A DNA stretch of 64,000 bases from Sphingomonadales bacterium (GTDB taxonomy: Bacteria; Pseudomonadota; Alphaproteobacteria; Sphingomonadales; Sphingomonadaceae): positions 1 through 64,000 of the forward strand of contig JAFLDB010000002.1 of the NCBI GenBank assembly GCA_017302615.1. The letters are read 5' to 3'. Below are positions 54,223-62,288 of the stretch, in pieces. How positions within the stretch are numbered: the first letter of the stretch is position 1; every line of letters starts with the position of its first letter. The translations under genes were made by a program, and so were the position numbers. A model generated the notes under the pieces. That model saw nothing but the letters and a program-made list of their open reading frames with translations. It did no database searches and was not told the origin of the DNA.

Positions 54223-57200
54223 ATCTGGGCATTTCCGGCAAGCTGACCCGGGCGACCATCCAGTCGCCGCTGACCCCGCTGATGCTGCTGGCCGCGATCA
54301 TCGTCGGCCTGATCGCGACCATCACGATCCCGCGCGAGGAAGAGCCCCAGATCTCGGTGCCGATGGTCGACATCATGGTCATGGCCCCCGGCCTGTCCGC
54401 GCCCGAAGCGGTCGAGCTGGTCGGCAAGTCGCTGGAAACCATCGTCAAGAGCGTAAACGGGGTGGAGCACGTCTACACCCAGGCCGAAGACAACGGGGTG
54501 ATGGTCACCGCGCGGTTCCTGGTCGGATCGGATCCGGAAGACGCCGCGATCCGCATCAACGAGCGGATCGGCGCGAACATCGACCGGATTCCGGTCGGCA
54601 TTCCGCCGCCGCAGGTGACCGTGCGCGGGATCAATGACGTGCCGATCGTGGTGCTGACCCTGACCCCCAGGCCCGGCGCGCCCGGGCAGTGGAACGATGC
54701 CGCGCTGTTCGAACTGGCCGGCAAGTTGCGCAGCGAAGTGGCCAAGGTGCCCGATGTCGGGCTGACTTTCATTGTCGGCGGACAGCGCAATGCCCTGCGC
54801 GTGGTGCCCGATCCGGCCAAGCTGGCAGTCCATCAGGTGCCGCTCGGCAGCGTGATCGAAGCCGTCAGCCAGGCCAACCGGACCTTCCCGGCCGGCACCG
54901 TGCGCGAAGGCGGTCAGGCAGTTTCGGTAACCACCGGGCAGACGCTGAAAAGCGCCGAAGAGCTGAGCCGGCTGACCGTGCGCGCGGTCAACGGCGCGCC
55001 GGTGCTGCTGAAGGATGTCGCCACTGTCTATCAGGGACCTACCGAGGACCAGGCCCGGTCCTGGCGCTGGGCCCGCGGCGAGCAGGGCGAATGGACCATG
55101 GCTCCGGCGGTCAGCATTGCCATTGCCAAGCGCGCCGGTGCCAATGCGGTGACCGTTTCGGAACAGGTCGTGGAGCGGATGGAGAGCCTGGAAGGCAGCC
55201 TGATCCCGGACAGCGTTCAGGTTTCCGTGACCCGCAACTACGGCGAAACGGCCGACGAGAAGGCCAACGAACTGATCTTCCATCTGGCTCTGGCGACGGT
55301 CTCGATCGTGCTGCTGATCGGCTTCGCGATTGGCTGGCGCGAGGCGGCGGTGACCGCGATCGTCATCCCGACCACGATCATGCTGACCATGTTCGCTTCC
55401 AAGATCATGGGCTTCACCATCAACCGCGTCAGCCTGTTCGCGCTGATCTTCTCGATCGGGATTCTGGTCGACGATGCCATCGTGATGATCGAGAACATCG
55501 CCCGCCACTGGGCCATGGGCGATGACCGTTCGCGGATCGACGCGGCGGTCGATGCAGTCGCCGAAGTGGGCAATCCGACCATCGTCGCCACCCTGACCGT
55601 GGTCGCAGCGCTGCTGCCGATGCTGTTCGTGTCCGGACTGATGGGTCCCTACATGGCCCCGATCCCGATCAACGCCAGCGCCGCGATGGTCTTTTCCTTC
55701 TTCGTCGCGGTGATCATCGCACCGTGGCTGATGATCCGCTTTGCCCGGAAGGCGCTGGCCCACGGCCACGATGCCCACGACGGTGGCAAGCTGGGCGCAC
55801 TCTATCGCCATTGGGCAATCAAGGTCATTGCCACGAAGCAGGGCGCCAAGCGTTTCCTGATCGGGGTCGGCGTGGCCACGCTGGTCGCCTGCTCGATGTT
55901 CTACTTCAAGGCGGTGACGGTGAAGCTGTTGCCCTTCGACAACAAGAGCGAAGTGCAGCTGGTGGTCGACCTGCCCGAAGGAACCAGCCTGGAGGCCACC
56001 GGCCGGGTCCTGGAACAAGCCGCCGCCGTGACCCGCCGGGTGCCCGAGGTCGTCTCGATGGAGGCCTATGCCGGCACGTCCGCCCCGTTCAATTTCAACG
56101 GCCTGGTCCGTCACTATTTCCTGCGCGCCAAGCCGGAAATGGGTGACCTGATGATCACCCTGGTCCCCAAGGGCGATCGCGACCGGTCGAGCCACGAGAT
56201 TGCGGTGGACCTGCGCGAGCAGCTGAAATCGGTTCCGCTTCCGGCCGGGGGCGTGATCAAGGTGGTGGAAACCCCGCCGGGCCCGCCGGTCCTCGCCACC
56301 CTGCTGGCCGAAGTCTATGGCCCGGACGAGGAAACCCGCAGCAAGACCGCGATGGAGATCGAGAAGATCTTCCGGTCGGTGCCTTACATCGTCGATACCG
56401 ACAATTCGTTCGGCCAACCGCGCCCGACCCTGCGCCTGATCCCCGACCGGGCCAAGATCGACCAGTATGGCCTGAGCGAACGTCAGCTGTTCGATTCGAT
56501 CGGCGCGCTGCTCGGCAACCAGACCGTCGGCTATGCCCCGCGCGGGGCCGATCGCGATCCGCTGCCGATCGAGATGGGCCTGGGCCAGCCGCAGCGGACC
56601 TGGTCGGCCTCGCTTGCCGCCACCCCGGTGGCTGTCACTCCCGGTGGGCAGCTGATCCAGCTGGGCGAACTGGTCCGCGCCGAAATGGTGCCGGGCGGAC
56701 AAACCATCTTCCGCCGCGACGGGCTGGGCGCGGCCATGGTGATGGCCGACCTTGCCGGCCGTTACGAAGCGCCGATCTATGGCCTGTTCGCGGTCAATGA
56801 CGGGATCGACGCCGCAGACTGGAAGATGGCCGGCCTTGAAAAGCCCGAAGTGCTGCTCAACGGCCAACCGCTGGACGAGAGCAAGGCTTCCGTCCTGTGG
56901 GACGGCGAATGGGAAATCACCTGGGTGACCTTCCGGGATATGGGCGCGGCCTTCATGGTGGCACTGCTGGGCATCTATGTGCTGGTCGTCGGCCAGTTCA
57001 AAAGCTTCCGCCTGCCTCTGGTCATCCTGACCCCGATTCCGCTCACCCTGGTCGGGATCGTGCTGGGCCACATGCTGTTCCAGGCACCGTTCACCGCCAC
57101 CAGCATGATCGGCTTCATTGCGCTCGCCGGGATCATCGTGCGCAATTCGATCCTGCTGGTCGATTTCATCCGCCACGCCTCTGCCCCGGACAAGAGCTTG

Positions 57201-57428
57201 CGCGAAACCCTGCTTGAAGCGGGCATGATCCGCTTCAAGCCGATCGTGCTGACGGCCGCTGCGGCGATGATCGGGGCGGCGGTGATCCTGACCGATCCGA
57301 TCTTTCAGGGCCTGGCGATCTCGCTGCTGTTCGGGCTTGCCTCATCCACCCTTTTGACCGTCTTGGTGATCCCGGCCATTTACATAGTCTTGCGTGACGA
57401 TGGGATTCCCATCAAGGAGCCGTCATGA
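54219..57428 (+). CDS. RND efflux pump, inner-membrane component
   Basis: A 1069-residue, full-length AcrB-superfamily pump with the usual first membrane helix, large periplasmic loop 1 (about 40-330), a block of helices, loop 2 and a second block. Landmarks: ITIPREEEPQISVPMVDI at the start (a heavy-metal/RND-type N-terminus), GILVDDAIVMIENI in helix 4 with the Asp pair of the proton relay, and ALAGIIVRNSILLVDFI in helix 10. Close relatives lie in sulfide/sulfur-linked and in organic-solvent operons. The coupling to rhodanese and an SqrR-like repressor suggests a role in exporting sulfur metabolites or in stress relief, but the cargo is unproven. Confidence 0.9.
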   Translation: MNLGISGKLTRATIQSPLTPLMLLAAIIVGLIATITIPREEEPQISVPMVDIMVMAPGLSAPEAVELVGKSLETIVKSVNGVEHVYTQAEDNGVMVTARFLVGSDPEDAAIRINERIGANIDRIPVGIPPPQVTVRGINDVPIVVLTLTPRPGAPGQWNDAALFELAGKLRSEVAKVPDVGLTFIVGGQRNALRVVPDPAKLAVHQVPLGSVIEAVSQANRTFPAGTVREGGQAVSVTTGQTLKSAEELSRLTVRAVNGAPVLLKDVATVYQGPTEDQARSWRWARGEQGEWTMAPAVSIAIAKRAGANAVTVSEQVVERMESLEGSLIPDSVQVSVTRNYGETADEKANELIFHLALATVSIVLLIGFAIGWREAAVTAIVIPTTIMLTMFASKIMGFTINRVSLFALIFSIGILVDDAIVMIENIARHWAMGDDRSRIDAAVDAVAEVGNPTIVATLTVVAALLPMLFVSGLMGPYMAPIPINASAAMVFSFFVAVIIAPWLMIRFARKALAHGHDAHDGGKLGALYRHWAIKVIATKQGAKRFLIGVGVATLVACSMFYFKAVTVKLLPFDNKSEVQLVVDLPEGTSLEATGRVLEQAAAVTRRVPEVVSMEAYAGTSAPFNFNGLVRHYFLRAKPEMGDLMITLVPKGDRDRSSHEIAVDLREQLKSVPLPAGGVIKVVETPPGPPVLATLLAEVYGPDEETRSKTAMEIEKIFRSVPYIVDTDNSFGQPRPTLRLIPDRAKIDQYGLSERQLFDSIGALLGNQTVGYAPRGADRDPLPIEMGLGQPQRTWSASLAATPVAVTPGGQLIQLGELVRAEMVPGGQTIFRRDGLGAAMVMADLAGRYEAPIYGLFAVNDGIDAADWKMAGLEKPEVLLNGQPLDESKASVLWDGEWEITWVTFRDMGAAFMVALLGIYVLVVGQFKSFRLPLVILTPIPLTLVGIVLGHMLFQAPFTATSMIGFIALAGIIVRNSILLVDFIRHASAPDKSLRETLLEAGMIRFKPIVLTAAAAMIGAAVILTDPIFQGLAISLLFGLASSTLLTVLVIPAIYIVLRDDGIPIKEPS

Positions 57429-57739
57429 CCAAACCCGTCGACCTTGCCGAACTGAAGGCCAATGCCACGGCCATGTCCGGTCGGCTCAAGATCATGAGCC
57501 ATCCGGAGCGGCTGATCATGCTGTGCCGCCTCGACGAAGGCGAAGCTTCCGTGAACGAACTGGTCGCCCTGACCGGCCTGTCGCAATCGGCCGTGTCGCA
57601 GCATCTGGCGCTGCTGCGGGAAGAGAACATCGTCTCGATCCGGGGTGAGGCGCAGACGCGCTACTACAGCCTGAAGGACCAGGTGGTCCGGGCGATCATC
57701 CATTCGCTCTGCGATATCTGCGCCGAGGCCTGCGCCTAA
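57425..57739 (+). CDS. ArsR-family repressor, SqrR/BigR-like sulfane-sulfur sensor
   Basis: A 104-residue winged-helix protein. The recognition helix region is LTGLSQSAVSQHLALLREENIV, split as LTGLSQSAVSQH and LALLREENIV. Cys34 (LIMLCRLDEGE) and one of Cys96, Cys99 and Cys103 at the C-terminus (HSLCDICAEACA) match the position of the two cysteines (about 41-42 and 107-108) that form a tetrasulfide or disulfide bridge in SqrR and BigR. The metal-binding residues of SmtB/CadC are absent. It is the last gene of the operon, coupled to the pump by ATGA, so it controls its own synthesis along with the enzymes. Confidence 0.85.
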   Translation: MTKPVDLAELKANATAMSGRLKIMSHPERLIMLCRLDEGEASVNELVALTGLSQSAVSQHLALLREENIVSIRGEAQTRYYSLKDQVVRAIIHSLCDICAEACA

Positions 57740-57758
57740 GAAAAGCAAACCGATGAAT

Positions 57759-57798
57759 GGAAAGGCCCCGGACCGCGCTGGCGATCCGGGGCCTTTCC
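57759..57798 (+). terminator. Bidirectional Rho-independent-type terminator
   Basis: GGAAAGGCCCCGGA (57759-57772) pairs perfectly over 14 bases with TCCGGGGCCTTTCC (57785-57798) around a 12-base loop. It lies between the convergent ArsR gene and acyl-CoA dehydrogenase gene. The runs AAAG and CTTT are inside the stem, with only a short T-rich tail, but the stem is strong enough to stop both transcripts. Confidence 0.85.
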
Positions 57799-57817
57799 CT
57801 TGGCTTGAACCGATCCG

Positions 57818-59023
57818 TTACGCAGGAATCGCGTTGAACGGCACGCCCTTGTCGGGGCGGTGATCCTGCGGCAGGCCGAGAATCTTTTCCGCGATCGTGT
57901 TGAGCAGGACTTCGTCCGAACCACCGGCGATGCGGCCGGTCGGCGCGTTGAGCCAGCTCGCGCCCCAGTCGGTCTTCACATAGGCGTGCGGATCGAAGGC
58001 CAGGCTTTCGTTGCCCTTCATGTCCATTGCCAGTTCCGACAGCTTCTGGCGGCTGCGTACCGCAACCAGTTTCTGCAGGGATCCTTCCGGACCCGGCTGC
58101 ATCCCGGCCATCATCATCGCGAAGGCGCGCTTGGTGATCGAATCGAGGCCGCCGCGCATCGCGTGGTTGCGGGCAATCTGCGAGCGGATCCGGCCATCCT
58201 CGATCGCCGGCTTGCCATTGATCTCGGTGTCCTTGGCAAGCTTGACGAACTCGTCGAGATGCGGGCCGAAGCCGCCGCTGTCGGTAGCGATGTAACGCTC
58301 GATCATCAGCGTGTGCAGCGCCACGCCAAAGCCGCCGCCGACCGCGCCAAGCCGCTGCGAATCTTCCAGCCGCACATCGTCGAAGAACACTTCGTTGACG
58401 TGGCTGTCGCCGCCGGCCAGCTTGATCGGGCGCACATCGACGCCCTTGGCCTTCATGTCGATCCAGAAGTAGGTCAGGCCCTTGTGCTTCTCCACCGTCG
58501 GATCGCTGCGGGTGACGATCACGCCGTAATCGCAGTACTGCGCCCAGGAGGTCCAGATCTTCTGGCCGTTCATCTTCCAGCCGTTCCCATCGGGTTCAAC
58601 CCGCGTGCGCAGGGCCGCAAGGTCCGACCCGCCGGAGGGTTCGGAGAACAGCTGGCACCAGATCTCCTCGCCGCGCAGCGCCTTGATCACGCGCTCCTTC
58701 ACCCAGGCCTTGTCTTCGCAATAGTGCATGATGATCGGCACCGGCATGCCGAGCGAAATGCCGAAGAACACGTTGGGCATGCCGAACTGCATTTCCTCGG
58801 CATCGAACGTGATCTTGTGAAGGTGGGTCAGCCCCTGGCCGCCCATCTCGACCGGCCAGTTGATCCCGCCGAACCCGGCATCGTACTTGGCCGCCATGTA
58901 TTCGCGGCCCAGCGCCAGATCCTGTTCCACCGTGTTGCCGACGCGGGCTTCGCGCGCATACTTGGGCGCCATCGAGGTGAGGAAGGCGCGCGCCTTCTCG
59001 CGATAGGTGTCGAGCTCGCTCAT
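57818..59023 (-). CDS. Acyl-CoA dehydrogenase (subunit 1)
   Basis: A 401-residue ACAD. Family segments are WCQLFSEPSGGSDLAALRTR, MNGQKIWTSWAQYCDYGVIV (core NGQKIWTSWAQ), and GGLDSITKRAFAM. The C-terminus has GGSDEVLLNTIAEKILGLP instead of the YEGT(S/A) ending of MCAD, which is frequent in ACADs acting on large polycyclic substrates. The ATG at 59023 is chosen as the first Met of the conserved N-terminus (MSELDTYREKARAFL). It overlaps the second ACAD by 4 bases, so heteromeric assembly, as in steroid-catabolic FadE pairs, is possible. Confidence 0.9.
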   Translation of the reverse strand: MSELDTYREKARAFLTSMAPKYAREARVGNTVEQDLALGREYMAAKYDAGFGGINWPVEMGGQGLTHLHKITFDAEEMQFGMPNVFFGISLGMPVPIIMHYCEDKAWVKERVIKALRGEEIWCQLFSEPSGGSDLAALRTRVEPDGNGWKMNGQKIWTSWAQYCDYGVIVTRSDPTVEKHKGLTYFWIDMKAKGVDVRPIKLAGGDSHVNEVFFDDVRLEDSQRLGAVGGGFGVALHTLMIERYIATDSGGFGPHLDEFVKLAKDTEINGKPAIEDGRIRSQIARNHAMRGGLDSITKRAFAMMMAGMQPGPEGSLQKLVAVRSRQKLSELAMDMKGNESLAFDPHAYVKTDWGASWLNAPTGRIAGGSDEVLLNTIAEKILGLPQDHRPDKGVPFNAIPA

Positions 59024-60120
59024 GCCTTTTCTCCGGTAAGTTCGTTCACCAGGACATCTTCCCAGAACAGCAGGTTGCCGCATTCCACCGCCAGGCTGCG
59101 GGCGCGGCGCATGTGGAGGTGGAGGCCCATTTCCCAGGTCACACCGATCCCGCCGTGGATCTGCACGCAATCGCGCGAATTGGTGTCATAGGCCTCGGTC
59201 GCGCTGATCCGCGCATCGGCGGCGGCCAGCAGGAACTCATCCGTGCCTTCCTGCGCGGCGGCGTGGATGCAGTTGGCGCGGGCGATTTCGACCAGGCCGT
59301 ACATCTCCGCGATCCGGTGCTTGATCGACTGGAACGCGCCGATCGGCTGACCAAATGCCTTGCGGGTCACGGCATAGTCACGCGCGATGTAAAGGAGCGC
59401 TTCGGCCCCGCCGACCTGCTCGTGCGCGGTGACCACGGCCATCCGGGCCATCACGTCCAGCGCCAGCTTGCGCGCGGCATCGCCCAGCGCCACCACAGTG
59501 GCCGCAGTTCCGGCAAAGGCCAGATCGGCGTAGAGCCGGGTGTTGTCATAGCTGTCGACCGCAGTGCGGGTTGCCCCGGACAGGTCGGCCAGGACCAGCG
59601 CCGGCTGACCGGCCGCATCGGCCCAGACCAGCGCGACATCGGCCTTCAATCCGCCGGCCACGGCCGGTTTGGTGCCCGAAAGCTTGCCGTCGGCAAAAGT
59701 CACCCCGGCCACCGGCGGCAGTGCGGCATTGCCTTCGGCAAAGGCGACACACCCGGTCGCTTCGCCGGCAGCCAGCTTGGGCAGCCATTCAGCCGCCAGC
59801 GCGGCGTCGCTGCCCTGGATCAGGCCCTGCGAAACACCATAGCCGCCGGTCAGGAACGGCGCACCGGAGGTGGCAGCACCGCAAGCCTGGGCCACCAGCC
59901 CCAGTTCGATCAGGCCAAGGCCCAGACCGCCGTGTTCTTCCGGAATGGCCAGGGCAGTCCAGCCCTGCTCGACCGCCGTATCCCAGAACGGCTGATCGTG
60001 TTCGCCCACCTGCTCCAGCAGTTTGAGCAGACGCCCCTTGTCCATCCGCGCATCGAGCACGCGGCGGGATTCGGTGGCGATGGCCTGCTGACCCTCGTCA
60101 TAAAGTATCGACATCGGCAT
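59020..60120 (-). CDS. Acyl-CoA dehydrogenase-like protein (subunit 2)
   Basis: A 366-residue ACAD-fold protein; the start may be ATG at 60120 or 60114 (MSILYDEGQQAIATESRRV). Segments ALAIPEEHGGLGLGLIELGL and QIHGGIGVTWEMGLHLHMRRARSL are typical of the short, second subunits of heteromeric acyl-CoA dehydrogenases. The usual catalytic Glu region of MCAD is not recognisable, so it may be structural or supply FAD contacts. Its stop overlaps the first ACAD start by 4 bases. It diverges from the SDR gene, with the 60139-60154 palindrome between. Confidence 0.85.
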   Translation of the reverse strand: MPMSILYDEGQQAIATESRRVLDARMDKGRLLKLLEQVGEHDQPFWDTAVEQGWTALAIPEEHGGLGLGLIELGLVAQACGAATSGAPFLTGGYGVSQGLIQGSDAALAAEWLPKLAAGEATGCVAFAEGNAALPPVAGVTFADGKLSGTKPAVAGGLKADVALVWADAAGQPALVLADLSGATRTAVDSYDNTRLYADLAFAGTAATVVALGDAARKLALDVMARMAVVTAHEQVGGAEALLYIARDYAVTRKAFGQPIGAFQSIKHRIAEMYGLVEIARANCIHAAAQEGTDEFLLAAADARISATEAYDTNSRDCVQIHGGIGVTWEMGLHLHMRRARSLAVECGNLLFWEDVLVNELTGEKA

Positions 60121-60138
60121 TCTCTCCTTGGCACCTTC

Positions 60139-60154
60139 TTAATCGCACGATTAA
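60139..60154. promoter_or_regulatory. Palindromic operator between the acyl-CoA dehydrogenase and SDR genes
   Basis: TTAATCG-CA-CGATTAA is a perfect 7+7 inverted repeat in the 71-base gap between divergent starts (60120 and 60192). This size and its place suggest a TetR-type or similar repressor controlling both directions. No regulator gene lies nearby. Confidence 0.6.
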
Positions 60155-60191
60155 AACGGTGCAATCAAGTCCGAAGGGGAAGGGTTAGGTC

Positions 60192-60938
60192 ATGTCAGGC
60201 GATCCGTTGTTCGATTTTTCCGGCCAGGTGGTTCTGGTCACCGGGGGCTCGCGTGGCCTGGGCTACCGCATGGTCAAGGCCTTTGCCGAGCGTGGGGCCG
60301 ATGTGATCGTGGCAAGCCGCAAGCTGGAAAACTGCGAAAAAGTGGCTGTAGAAGTCCGTGCCATGGGCCGCCGCGCCATGGCGGTGGGCATGCATGCCGG
60401 ACGCTGGGCGGATTGCGACGCACTGGTTGAACGGGCCTATGGCGAATTCGGCCGGATCGACGTGCTGGTCAACAACGCCGGGATGTCTCCCGCCTGCCCG
60501 AGCCACGAAGTGAGCGAGGCGCTGTTCGATTCGGTCCTCAACCTCAACTTCAAGGGGCCGTTCCGCCTTGCGAGCCAGGTCGGCCACCGCATGGCCGAAG
60601 GGATCGGCGGCGCGATCATCAATATCAGCTCGATCGCATCGACCCGTTCCTCGCCGGGGGTGGTGCCTTATTCCGGGGCCAAGGCCGCGCTCAACGCCAT
60701 GACGGTAAGTCTGGCCCGAGAATATGCGCCCAAGGTTCGGGTCAATGCGATCGTCGCCGGCCCGTTCCTGACCGACATTGCCCAGGCATGGGAGCCGGAG
60801 AAGCGCGAGAAGCAGCCGGTCGCGATGGGCCGACCCGGCCTGCCGGAGGAAATCGTCACCGCGGCGCTGATGCTGGCGAGCCGTTCGTCCAGCTATACCA
60901 CCGGGGTCTTGCTGCCGGTCGACGGCGGTTCCGGTTGA
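60192..60938 (+). CDS. Short-chain dehydrogenase/reductase
   Basis: A 248-residue SDR. Cofactor motif TGGSRGLGYR (residues about 17-26), NNAG in VLVNNAGMSPACPS, catalytic Ser in INISSIAS and YxxxK in YSGAKAALN. The C-terminal half ends GVLLPVDGGSG. NADP or NAD preference cannot be fixed from the motif alone. It is 71 bases from the divergent ACAD pair and may catalyse the next beta-oxidation-like or keto-reduction step. Its TGA is directly followed by the stop of the convergent MFS gene. Confidence 0.9.
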   Translation: MSGDPLFDFSGQVVLVTGGSRGLGYRMVKAFAERGADVIVASRKLENCEKVAVEVRAMGRRAMAVGMHAGRWADCDALVERAYGEFGRIDVLVNNAGMSPACPSHEVSEALFDSVLNLNFKGPFRLASQVGHRMAEGIGGAIINISSIASTRSSPGVVPYSGAKAALNAMTVSLAREYAPKVRVNAIVAGPFLTDIAQAWEPEKREKQPVAMGRPGLPEEIVTAALMLASRSSSYTTGVLLPVDGGSG

Positions 60939-62180
60939 TCAGGCCAGCGCCGGACCGTTCGGCCGGCGGATCTGCGGCAGCAACAGGTGCAGCCAGCCCA
61001 GCGCGAGGAGGTAGGATACAGCAGCGAACAGGAACAAGGGGGTAAAGCCCAGCCCCGCGGTCAGCACCGCACCCGTCACCAGCTGGATCAGTGCCCCGCC
61101 CATATTGCCCATGAAGGCCCCGAACGAAGTGACCCGGCCCACCTTGCTGCGCGGCACAACATCGGTGATGGTCGAGAAGATCGAGAGCGAAAAGCCCTGA
61201 TGCCCGGCCATGACGAGGCCCATCATCACCGCCACCGGCCAGAACGAATCGAGTTGCAGGACCAGCGGCAAGGGCAAAACGATCAGCGCCGAGACCAGCA
61301 TCACTGTCTTGCGCACGCGGTTTGGGCTCCAGCCCTTTTCCAGCAGCCGGGTGGAAATCCACCCAGCCAGCAGCGCGCCGCTGCCTGAGCCGAGAAAGGC
61401 AATGGCCAGCGGAACGGCCAGTTCCTCGGTCGTCAGGCCATAAGTCTTGCGGTAGAAATCCGGCAGCCAGAAATTGATCAGCCACCAGGTGGCATCCGAC
61501 AATGCCTTGGCGATGACGATTGCCCAGGTCCGCCGATCGGCCAGGATCGGACCATAGGGTGCGCCATCGTCGGAAAAGTCGCGGCTTTCATCCTCGGCTC
61601 CGTCGTTGAACGTGATCCCGCGGGCGAACCACAGCCACAGCGCCAGCGTGACGAAGCCTGCCACCCCTCCAAAGATCAGCGCCCCGCGCCAGCCGAACAT
61701 GGCCGCCAGGACCGGGATGAAGAACGGGAGCGACAGCGTGCCGAGCCCGGCGATCGCGGTGCCGACGCCGAAGGCAAGGCTGCGCTTGTCGGGCGGGAAA
61801 AGCGTGGCGGCGGTCTTGATCGTCAGCGGGGTCTGGACCGCTTCGGTCGCTCCCAGACCGATCCGGGCGGCAACCACATGCCAGGCCGATGCAGCCCAGC
61901 CATGCGCCATGGCAGCCAGGCTCCAAGTCGAGACACCGACGATCATCGAGCGCCAGACACCCAGTTTGTCGACCAGCCAGCCCGTGAACAGAAAGGCGAA
62001 GGCCGCCGCCATCTGGGTGATGAAAGCCAGCTGTCCGAAATCGGCGTCGGTCCAGCCGAAGTCGGCCGACATGTCGGGCTTCAGGATCGCAATGATCGGG
62101 CGGTCCATGGCATTGAACACGCCGGCCACCGCCAGCAGGATGAACAGCGTCCAGCTGAGCCTGGTGTTGATTGTCTTCAT
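60939..62180 (-). CDS. MFS transporter
   Basis: A 413-residue, 12-helix major facilitator. The first loop motif is FLFTGWLVDKLGVWRSMIVG (core GWLVDKLGVWRS), and RIGLGATEAVQTPLTIK resembles the anion:cation symporter branch that imports organic acids and hexuronates. It has a hydrophilic loop of about 25 residues in the middle (GITFNDGAEDESRDFSDDGA). The ATG at 62180 (MKTINTRLSWTLF) is chosen over an upstream one because it follows a GAGGGC ribosome site. It is probably the uptake system of the adjacent catabolic genes. Confidence 0.87.
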   Translation of the reverse strand: MKTINTRLSWTLFILLAVAGVFNAMDRPIIAILKPDMSADFGWTDADFGQLAFITQMAAAFAFLFTGWLVDKLGVWRSMIVGVSTWSLAAMAHGWAASAWHVVAARIGLGATEAVQTPLTIKTAATLFPPDKRSLAFGVGTAIAGLGTLSLPFFIPVLAAMFGWRGALIFGGVAGFVTLALWLWFARGITFNDGAEDESRDFSDDGAPYGPILADRRTWAIVIAKALSDATWWLINFWLPDFYRKTYGLTTEELAVPLAIAFLGSGSGALLAGWISTRLLEKGWSPNRVRKTVMLVSALIVLPLPLVLQLDSFWPVAVMMGLVMAGHQGFSLSIFSTITDVVPRSKVGRVTSFGAFMGNMGGALIQLVTGAVLTAGLGFTPLFLFAAVSYLLALGWLHLLLPQIRRPNGPALA

Positions 62181-62288
62181 CGCTGCCCTCTTCTTTCGGT
62201 CCCGCCTGTCAGTCATGCCTTCCGCAAACGACTGGGGCCCTCGTCAGCGACGAAGGCCCCAGCGTCAATCAGGCGATGGTCACGCTGA

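Noticed and set aside
54087..57176. A 1029-codon minus-strand frame opposite the RND pump
   Set aside because: It is the antisense shadow of a well-defined RND pump and shows low-complexity Asp/His/Gln/Arg composition with no domain.
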